NCBI GenBank assembly: GCA_026770615.1
Contig: MU631468.1
Span: 30,704-44,220, forward strand
Reading direction: 5' to 3'
From: Pavlovales sp. CCMP2436
Taxonomy: Eukaryota; Haptophyta; Pavlovophyceae; Pavlovales
Length of the DNA stretch: 13,517 nt
The stretch's first letter is position 1. The number at the start of each line of letters is the position of its first letter. The notes under the pieces were generated by a model, which saw nothing but the letters and a program-made list of their open reading frames with translations, was not told the origin of the DNA and ran no database searches. The translations under genes and the position numbers were made by a program. Below are positions 8,002 to 13,517 of this stretch, piece after piece.

Positions 8002-8087
8002 AGGTGGTGCACAAAAGTTAGTTGCAGATTCGTGAATGGGGCGGCGCCCCATTTACGAATCCGCAACTAACTTTTGTGCACCACTTC
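8002..8087. repeat. Inner hairpin 2 of the fold-back element
   Basis: AGGTGGTGCACAAAAGTTAG followed by TTGCAGATTCGTGAATGGGG pairs with 8046-8087 with few mismatches. It is the mirror counterpart of inner hairpin 1, so the element contains four copies of one ~42-bp motif in alternating orientation. Confidence 0.88.
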
Positions 8088-8343
8088 GGGAACCATGACT
8101 TTCATTTCGCTTCCGAACGCTGAGGATCGGAAATGTTAGTTACCTTTGGTATGTTCTCGACCCCAAAAGCACACAAGAGGCACGCAAAGTGGGATTCGAC
8201 CGTCGCGAGGAGGCTCTATTCGACCACACTTAACAGCTATCGACGCTTAGCGCGCAGGGGCGAACGATGTCTATTCTTCGACCCGGCCACCGCTTTTCCC
8301 CCTCCCCAGTGCGGAATCGCGCCACTCATTCGGATTTTGACCA

Positions 8344-8550
8344 CAGGGATGAACCCATGAAAAATTTGGTTTCTCTGGTGGTGGCACCCAGCTCGAAGGT
8401 CTTTATTTCAACGGCCGCGCGCCCCGAATAGTAGGCCGCTTTGTACAAACAATGATGTACAGAAAATTCTTAAAATGACTGATTGAAAAACTGTTATTCG
8501 GAACTTGCAGGATTGGAAAAAAGCACAATAAACTCTCTTCGCGGATCGCT
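8344..8550. other. Region with no recognised feature
   Basis: Between the fold-back element and the next repeat region I see short random open frames and AT-rich text, with no protein or RNA that I recognise. Confidence 0.4.
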
Positions 8551-9428
8551 ACTACGCGCGTCATTTTGTAACCCCCCGCCCTTGTCCTTCTGTGGGCATC
8601 TTTGGAAGGGAACATTGTCTTGAACGTACCCCCCATACCCCGCAGCCTGCGGCCATGAACGTTGAACGTACCCCCCTACGTTCGAGCTCGCAGCCTGCGA
8701 CCGCGATCTGGCGGAACAACCCCCCCCCCTTCGCTTCATTAATTATTTTGCAAGCAGAGGCCTGAACGACAAAAAAGGCCTGAACGGCGACCCCCCCTCA
8801 TTTTTTTTTTTTACATATGGTGACGTTGAACGACCTCCGTATTACCACGTTCCATGTATAAATGTTAAAGAATAAATAGCAGATATAATTATATTCATAT
8901 GTAAACTTAATGCGAATCTAGACCTCGAAGAGTGTCCGCCCTTGCCCCTATGAGAGAGATGATCGGGCCGCGTTGATTTATTTTCAAGTCTGCCCGCAAG
9001 CCATCTGTCAGCTCATCACATACCACCACAAGCCAGCGTGGCTAGCGTGGGAACCGAGCGTAGACCTACGCACGACCTTGGTGCTCTGCGCTTGGCGCTT
9101 GGCGCCGCAGATCTGCGCTGAGCGCCGAGCGTCGAGCGCCGAGCGCCGAGCGCCGAGCGCAGAGCGCAGAGCGCAGAGCGCAGAGCGCAGAGCACAGATC
9201 TGTGCCGATTAGGCGGAACGACTCCCCATTCGCTCCTTTGCGATCAGAGGCCGGAACGACCCCCCCCCCTCGTTCCATTTTGAAAAAGAGGCCGGAACGA
9301 CCCCCCCCTCGTTATTTTTCCCTCGCCTGCGGCAAACGTTCCCCCCAATAACGTTGAACGACACACCCTTAAGAAGGACAAGGGGGGGGGTGAGGAGGGG
9401 AGGGGGGGTTACAAAATGACGCGCGTAT
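8551..9428. repeat. Degenerate repeat region with inverted ends
   Basis: The outer ends are reverse complements: ACGCGCGTCATTTTGTAACC then CCCTTGTCCTTCT at 8551-8600, against AGAAGGACAAGG then GGTTACAAAATGACGCGCGT at 9371-9428. Inside, a loosely conserved unit of the form GGAACGACCCCCC preceded by GAGGCC recurs at about 8710-8800 and 9215-9310, and GCCTGCGG with AACGTTGAACG occurs in both halves. No gene. It may be a decayed inverted-repeat element of about 880 bp. Confidence 0.6.
9120..9196. repeat. Heptamer microsatellite, 11 units
   Basis: Eleven 7-bp units: GAGCGCC (one variant GAGCGTC) five times, then GAGCGCA five times, then GAGCACA. The switch from the CC to the CA form is abrupt, as in expansion of two successive variants. 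The preceding text (CTCTGCGCTTGGCGCT) is partly complementary, and AGATCT sits on both sides, so a hairpin is possible. Confidence 0.95.
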
Positions 9429-9888
9429 AACCCCAGCAGCATCAAACTCGACCCGTGAAGGACGCGGGTATCGTTCACAGGCTGGAATAGACGCAGTTAT
9501 GCAGAGCGTCAAGCTGCCGCGAGCTACTGCCTGCGCAGCGTCGCTCGAGCTGCTTCGCCTTCCCGCCATCGAGCCATACGTCGAGCTGCGCATGGCGTCG
9601 CCGACAGTCGCTTCGTCTGCACGTAGCGCTTAGTCGAGTTGTGCGTGGCGGCGCTGGCGAGGCCTAGGGTGGCGGGTTGCAGGTGGAAGGGGGCGTGCGG
9701 AATCTGCGCCCGGCCGGCGCCCACCCTTCGTCAGGCCTCGCGTGGTGTGAGCGATACCGGCTTCTTATCCTTGGGTCAGACTGTCACCTGTTGCTTCAAA
9801 GTGTGTCTTGCCTTCATCGATGGAGATTACGCATATCATCCTTCCTCCGTTGCGCGACTCTGCAATAAGCTTAGGTAAGAATTTTACG
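9429..9888. other. Region without a supported gene
   Basis: A plus-strand frame from the ATG at 9499 to about 9633 (includes SLELLRLPAIEPYVELR) has coding-like composition but is short and unsupported by any recognised family. The rest is unassigned. It lies downstream of the 3' end of the minus-strand OTU-like gene. Confidence 0.3.
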
Positions 9889-11141
9889 TTAAGTAGCTCC
9901 AGGCAGGGCTGTCCAACCGTTTCCGTTTGCGCTGTATGGTAAGAGGCCGTTCAGAGGCTCGGCGCGGTATATAGCGATGAATGTATGCATTTGCCCCTGC
10001 TCCAGTCTCTTGATCAGAACCACATCTTTACCTATGCACGTGGAGATGCTGTAGAGCATGTTGTCGTTTATCAGTCTCTTGATCAGAACCACATCTTTAC
10101 CTACGCACGTGGCGATGCTGTGGAGCATGTTGTCGTTCATCCATGCTGCCTGATGTGGTCCGAAGTGAGGCGGTCCATACTTTGCTTGCGCTTCGATAGG
10201 CCAAACGTTATGGATTAGCCGGTGGTCAAGGTTATTGCCCATAGGGTTATTACGTTCTCCGGTCTGCGTAGATTCAACTGCTCCTGGACGTCTTGCGGGA
10301 GGCTGCGGGCATGTGTGATTGCCGCATTTCGTAGTGCTATGGCTGCCTCCCAGCTAACCGTCCTCCCTGCGCTTCTCAGCACAGCGTAGGGGAGGCAGTT
10401 TCCATCACCTTGTATGCTTGCGTGGGTTAGGTTTACACTTGCCAGTAGCGCTCTTAGTTTGCCAGCCGGTTCGCTTGTCCGTAGATCTCCAGTGATTGTG
10501 ACGGCTTCTTCCTCTGTAGGGGCTTTTTGTGCTCTGCTAACCTTTTCCTGCTGCCCGTGGGGCCCGCCGGGTTGGGTAGTGTGGTGTTAGTCCTAGCGTT
10601 AGGTACCCCGATAGTAATAACAACCCGGTCAGTGCCACTACTGGCTTTCTTGGGCGGTGGGCTGATCGGCCTTGCCTGGGTGGCTATAAGCCCTTGCAGT
10701 AACTCCTTTCTAACCTTGCTGTCTCTAATGGCATGCATGTAAAAGTGTTGGCCGTGCTGTGCGGTGGGTTTATCTCCTGCCTTCATCTGCATTCGCAGCA
10801 GGACAGTCCTCCGTCCGTTTGCAGTGCATTCTTAGGCTTCTTGATACCACATCCTTTTGCAGCAGCCCGCGCTTGATCACTATGGGTCGGCCTTTATTGT
10901 CTTTCCAGCTGCCTTGTGCAGAACTCTCTCTATCCTGGTCTATGATATCTTCAACCTTCTGGTCTATCTGTCCCGCATAGTAGTCCTCCCTCGCCATGAC
11001 TGCTGATGCGGCAGAGCGGGCTCCACCTTTAGAGATGTTGTCGTCTGTGGCCTCTTCTACTGCTGCAATCAGGGCCTATTTGAGTGCTACACGAATACTA
11101 CTTCGGTGGCGTGGGGACCAGTTTCTGCCTGCGGCGGCCAT
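9889..11141 (-). pseudogene. Broken OTU-like cysteine protease gene, probably from a mobile element
   Basis: OTU proteases cut ubiquitin or ubiquitin-like linkages; OTU-like domains also occur in retroelements and viruses. On the minus strand the motif GDGNCLPYAVLRSAG, with the Cys codon at 10397-10395, matches the OTU catalytic block (DGNC followed by a helix). Further on come a Trp plus NDNMLHSIATCVGKDVVLIK, which fits the usual WGDNI..L.A.A..L...I.VI part, and LLPYSANGNGWTALPG at the C-terminus, where the family has the catalytic His directly before W or Y; here that position is Gly (codon 9918-9916). The coding frame is broken: ATG at 11141-11139, in-frame TAG at 11078-11076, frame changes near 10790, 10560 and 10270, and a 69-bp in-frame tandem duplication at 10003-10140. 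The N-terminal half (includes KVEDIIDQD and QHFYMHAIRDSKVRKELLQG) is not recognised. The 5' end lies in an inverted repeat that holds a second copy. It is almost certainly inactive. Confidence 0.65.
10003..10140. repeat. Two tandem copies of a 69-bp unit inside the OTU-like gene
   Basis: 10003-10071 and 10072-10140 differ at only a handful of positions. The period is 23 codons, so on the minus strand it duplicates the block NDNMLHSIATCVGKDVVLIK in frame. It lies in the part of the OTU fold between the catalytic Cys and the His position, and would disturb the fold. Confidence 0.95.
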
Positions 11142-11299
11142 GAGGAGATTGCAAGATTCCAGTTAATCCTGCGGGGCAACTCGAGATTATCTCGTATTTC
11201 GTGTTTGTGCGCGTCTGATTAAAGTTTTTGCGTGATCTTGCAAGGTCTCGTGGGTGCGACGTCGGTGTTTTGTTGGTCGCCCTCATTGTCTTGGTGAAG

Positions 11300-11515
11300 C
11301 GTGGTAGAGCTGGGGTGGCGCGTGGTAGAGCTGGGGTGGATCGCCCTCGTTGTCTTGGTGGCGCGTGGTAGAGCATGGTGGATCGCCCTCATTGTCTTGG
11401 TGGAGCGTGGTAGAGCTGGGGTGGCGCGTGGTAGAGCATGGTGGATCATGTTGGAGCCTGGGTTAAGCATGGTAGAGCTGGGGTGGAGCATGGTAGAGCT
11501 GGGGTGGCGCGGGGG
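11300..11515. repeat. Array of ~21-bp G-rich units
   Basis: The motif GTGGTAGAGCTGGGGTGGCG and variants (GTAGAGCATGGTGGATC and others) recur about ten times, mixed with two copies of a spacer of the type TCGCCCTCNTTGTCTTGGTG. Two to three reverse-complement units occur at 11740-11795 in the right arm. In the orientation of the OTU-like gene this array lies upstream of the ATG, so it may be a repeated promoter or 5' leader as found in some retroelements (inference). Confidence 0.85.
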
Positions 11516-11729
11516 GGGCGGGGGGGGGGTGTGGAGTCGTCGGGGGGTGGTGGCACGGGTGGCATGGGCGGAACAGCGGCGGAACAGCGGCGGCGGACAC
11601 ATTGGTCATTCACGGAAGGCACGGGTGGCGGACACAATGGTCATTGATGGATTTTCGATCAAGATCAATTATGATGCCGCACGGGTTTGTGCACGATCAT
11701 AAAAGATACCCCCACGGTAAACCTGCCGA
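11516..11729. repeat. Low-complexity centre of the inverted-repeat structure
   Basis: Long G runs are followed by two GGCGGAACAGC units and two copies of GGCGGACACANTGGTCATT at about 11590-11609 and 11627-11645. No coding sequence can be supported. Confidence 0.7.
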
Positions 11730-11987
11730 AGACAATAAGGGCGATCCACCCCAGCTCTACCACGCGCCACCCCAGCTCTACCACGCTCCACCAAGACAAT
11801 AAGGGCGACCAACAAAACACCGACATCGCACCCACGAGACCTTGCAAGAACACACAGAAAATTTAATCAGACGCGCACAAACACGAAAAACGAGATAATC
11901 TCGAGTTACCCCGCAGGATTAACTGGAATCTTGCAATCTCCTCATGGCCGCCGCAGGCAGAAACTGGTCCCCACGCCATCTAAGTAG

Positions 11988-12216
11988 AGAAGGGATGTCA
12001 GTGAGCGTTAGCCACACGGGCGTTGATTCCATAGGACTGTCGCAGGGTGTAATCACATAGTTACATTTATCAAAATATAGCGATTCTGATTGTGAGATAA
12101 TAAACACTCAAAGGTGTTTTTCAGGGCAGTAATTTACCGAACACACGAATTCAGCGCGAATTCGGCCAATCCGCAATGACGCAGCCGGCAACTATTCCCG
12201 TTTTCGTCTTGGTATG
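11988..12216. other. Region without a recognised feature
   Basis: Immediately after the right inverted-repeat arm the plus-strand frame that starts at the ATG 11943 runs on to about 12057 and stops. The rest is AT-rich to mixed, without a gene or RNA that I recognise. Confidence 0.4.
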
Positions 12217-13214
12217 CTACCGGAAGCTGCTCTTCGCCTTTGTCGCATCTGCACCTGTCCAGAGCTTGCCGCATCTGCACGTGTGGCTCGAAGCCGGCCT
12301 CGCGCGGTTATCCCAGGCCTTTGGGCTGAAATTAAAATTAAGGGAGTCGAGCAGCTCCCTGTGCTCGGGCGTCAGCTTGCCTGCCGAGTTCATCTCGCGC
12401 TGGTTCCTCACAAACTGCGGATTGGATATTTATGAAGATGGGCAGCCTGTGAATAACCCCCAGGGCTAGGGCAGAGAGCTGGGCTGGGGCTAAGGGGCGA
12501 GGGGCTGAAGGTAGGGTTGGGGATAGGACAGGGTGCACGGGATAGGGCAAGGCCTAGTGTACATAAGGCAAGGGTTCGATAGCGATAGCGCATTACCCTC
12601 TCGAGCGGGTGGTCCTCTTTGACGCAGCATCGCAGGCCAGGGTTCGCAGCGTTGAATGTTTTGAGCTGCTCGTAGTTGCCCTGCCACAGGGCCTCGTCAG
12701 GCTCCCACTAGAAGGGGCGGTCGGGCCTTGAAAGCCGCGACTCGATAGCTTGGATCTGCTCGAGAGAGTTGGGGATACCCGTGTGAGCCCTGCTGGTGAG
12801 CCCTGGCGATACACTGACCTGGTCGAACTTGCGCTTGTTCGCGCGGATCCTCACGAGGAAGTTGCGTACGCCTTCCGCCTTCTCGAGCGCCGCTCCCGCC
12901 AGATCGATCAGCGTGACATCTATCGTGCGATGCTGCGTAAGGTAGTCGTGCGCGGCAGTGAGCTGCTTTTCGAACAGCGCGTCCGGCGTATTAAACACCC
13001 GCCAGCCCGAGCCGTCGCACAAACTGTCGAGCTTCTCGATGCGCACGCGGGTGATGTATATTTTGTCGTACTTGGGGAGCTGCGTCCCGCCGCCAGCGAG
13101 CACTTCCTCATCGCGCTCGTAGAATGCGGCTGCAGCACATCGCTGGCCTTTGAGCCAGATTGCGAGGGAGTACTCCGGGCCGCGCGATGGACGAGCGCCT
13201 TGCCCAAGCCATTC
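12217..13214 (-). pseudogene. Gene with tandem helicase-associated (HA) repeats, one intron, in-frame TAG
   Basis: HA repeats are ~65-residue three-helix modules thought to bind nucleic acid; they occur with helicases and, in many algae, in multi-repeat proteins of unknown role. On the minus strand the first stretch ends a repeat (SLAIWLKGQR, then RIEKLDSL..GWRVF). A second follows (FEKQLTAAHDYLTQHRT to AIESRLSRPDRPF). A third starts WEPDEALWQGNYEQLKTF and DHPLER. Splicing out 12596-12415 joins DHPLER to FVRNQREMNSAGKLTPEHRE and LLDSLNF, which is the classic HA ending (FVxxQRxxxxxGxLxxxRxxxLxxLxF). The exon 1 frame contains a TAG at 12710-12708, exactly between repeats 2 and 3, where a residue is expected. 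The frame closes upstream at a TAG (13217-13215) without an ATG, so the true start or an earlier exon is not located; that TAG follows a T-rich tract and could be a splice acceptor. The 3' part after LNF up to the stop at 12217 is not HA-like. No helicase core is present here. Confidence 0.6.
12415..12596 (-). other. Intron of the HA-repeat gene (182 nt)
   Basis: On the minus strand the donor is AGG|GTAATG and the acceptor is TCCGCAG|TTT, in phase 0. The interior is C-rich with CCCTA/CCCAG-like repeats. Splicing restores one continuous HA module; reading through gives Pro/Ser-rich text that stops. Confidence 0.75.
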
Positions 13215-13262
13215 CTACTTTAGCTATCACAGAAAAAAATTATTTTTTTCATTGAAACGGCA
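13215..13262. promoter_or_regulatory. Short AT-rich gap between divergent coding regions
   Basis: 48 bp with a near-palindromic AAAAAAATTATTTTTTT core separate the minus-strand HA gene from a plus-strand ATG at 13263. It could be a shared promoter, but if the HA gene has a further upstream exon this would instead be intronic. Role inferred from position. Confidence 0.3.
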
Positions 13263-13517
13263 ATGGCCTCCGTCTCCAACGTGCGGGCGCTCGCGCATGC
13301 GAGCCCCCCTCCGGCGCCTGCAGGCGAGTTCCGGCCCACCACACCACGTCCTGGACGTGCACACGCGCATCGCGCACCTCCTGATCTCGCAGACCATCCC
13401 GACCCGCCAAGACGCACACCAAGAACCGATGCTCACGCATCTCGACACGCGCCTAGCGCACTGACCGGTGTTTCACCACGAACCGATGCTCACGCATCTC
13501 GACACGCGCCTAGCGCA
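13263..13517 (+). CDS. Partial unknown ORF running off the right edge
   Basis: From the ATG at 13263 (context GCAATGG) the frame stays open to the window end, starting MASVSNVRALAHA. From about 13340 another plus-strand frame looks more like protein (HHVLDVHTRIAHLLISQTIP, then EPMLTHLDTRLAH) with G or C at nearly all third positions and ends at a TGA at 13462-13464, so there may be a one-base shift or a splice between 13300 and 13345. No family recognised. Confidence 0.35.
   Translation, partial: MASVSNVRALAHASPPPAPAGEFRPTTPRPGRAHAHRAPPDLADHPDPPRRTPRTDAHASRHAPSALTGVSPRTDAHASRHAPSA
13423..13517. repeat. 57-bp tandem duplication at the right edge
   Basis: 38 bp at 13423-13460 recur exactly at 13480-13517. 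The spacing of 57 bp is 19 codons, so the repeat keeps frame and duplicates EPMLTHLDTRLA; a TGA lies between the copies. The second copy is cut by the window end and may continue. Confidence 0.93.

Larger units (their letters stand above)
7473..8343. mobile_element. ~870-bp nested fold-back (long inverted-repeat) element
   Basis: The whole interval is an imperfect palindrome centred near 7910. The left end (GGTCGAAATCGG, then GTGGCGCAATTCCGCACTG) pairs with the right end (CAGTGCGGAATCGCGCCAC, then GATTTTGACC). Pairing continues through CTGCGCGCTAAG, CAGCGTTCGGAAGCGAA, GTCATGGTTCCCGAAGTGGTG and CTCCGGACTGG to the middle. Arms are about 430 bp and roughly 80% identical by eye. No transposase ORF is present; open frames inside are products of the palindrome. 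It resembles a non-autonomous fold-back or MITE-like transposon. A clear target-site duplication was not found. It lies directly after the 299-bp tandem duplication. Confidence 0.85.
11098..11987. mobile_element. 890-bp inverted-repeat structure carrying two opposed copies of the OTU element 5' end
   Basis: The left arm 11098-11358 and right arm 11730-11987 are reverse complements with about 95% identity by eye. Landmarks are ACTTNNNTGGCGTGGGGACC-like ends, GGCGGCCATGAGGAGATTGC, CTCGAGATTATCTCG and GTTTTGTTGGTCGCCCT. Each arm contains the same ATG (11141-11139 minus; 11943-11945 plus) followed by codons for AAAGRNWSPRH, then the two diverge. It looks like two head-to-head copies of the 5' region of one element, the right one truncated just after the start. 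A classical inverted-repeat transposon of 890 bp is the alternative. Confidence 0.8.

Noticed and set aside
7793..8360. Short ORFs inside the fold-back element
   Set aside because: They are by-products of palindromic sequence, without homologues or coding bias; no transposase motif such as a DDE block could be seen.
9120..9196. CRISPR-like array
   Set aside because: Units are 7 bp and contiguous with no spacers. The 21-bp array at 11300-11515 likewise lacks unique spacers, and the window is eukaryotic.
9889..10600. Programmed frameshifting in the OTU-like gene
   Set aside because: Several shifts in different directions, a nonsense codon and the lost catalytic position fit decay better; no convincing slippery site with a following structure was seen.
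10454..10792. Independent 112-codon minus-strand gene
   Set aside because: It overlaps and continues the text of the frames on either side, so it is better explained as a middle piece of the frameshifted OTU-like gene.
12176..12469. 97-codon plus-strand ORF
   Set aside because: It lies opposite the HA exon and intron, whose minus-strand family match (FVRNQRE, GKLTPEHRE) is strong.
12560..12600. tRNA-like text (GGGTTCGATAGC)
   Set aside because: No matching acceptor stem or anticodon arm could be drawn around it, and it lies in the HA intron. No tRNA or rRNA gene was found in the window.

Overview
The window looks like nuclear DNA of a eukaryote, most likely a GC-rich unicellular alga with a secondary plastid (haptophyte-like, or a stramenopile such as a pelagophyte). 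The evidence is short GT-AG introns with C-rich interiors, a eukaryotic-type methionine adenosyltransferase (MAT, S-adenosylmethionine synthetase) split by two introns, a gene with helicase-associated (HA) repeats, which are numerous in such algae, and a very repeat-rich, pseudogene-rich background. The lineage is inferred; no rRNA or organelle gene is present to settle it.

Layout. Positions 1-4400 hold two paralogous minus-strand genes of an unrecognised family. Copy A (1-955) is broken and runs off the left edge. Copy B (1723-3994) is a three-exon gene: conserved N-terminal domain, Ala-rich linker, long coiled coil, and a Cys/His-bearing C-terminus, with two apparent single-base frameshifts. 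Each copy has the same ~62-bp element several hundred bases upstream; next to A it is part of a perfect-looking hairpin. Positions 4689-6351 carry the one clearly intact housekeeping gene, MAT (three exons, 468 aa).

The end of the MAT gene and its 3' flank are duplicated in tandem (342 bp), followed by a second overlapping tandem duplication (299 bp). The first unit includes a tiny ORF with a signal-peptide-like N-terminus. From 7473 to 8343 lies an ~870-bp nested fold-back element. From 8551 to 9428 lies a decayed repeat region with inverted ends and a heptamer microsatellite. From 9889 to 11141 (minus) lies a broken gene with an OTU-type cysteine-protease motif. Its 5' end sits inside an 890-bp inverted-repeat structure (11098-11987) that carries a second, oppositely oriented copy of the same 5' end, so it probably belongs to a mobile element.

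The right end has an HA-domain gene (minus, 13214-12217) with one intron and an in-frame TAG, and the 5' part of a plus-strand gene running off the window. Apart from MAT, almost every coding region carries a frameshift, nonsense codon or truncation. This is either a graveyard of duplicated or mobile sequence or partly residual sequencing error; the data here cannot separate the two. No operon or joint pathway is visible; the genes look independent.
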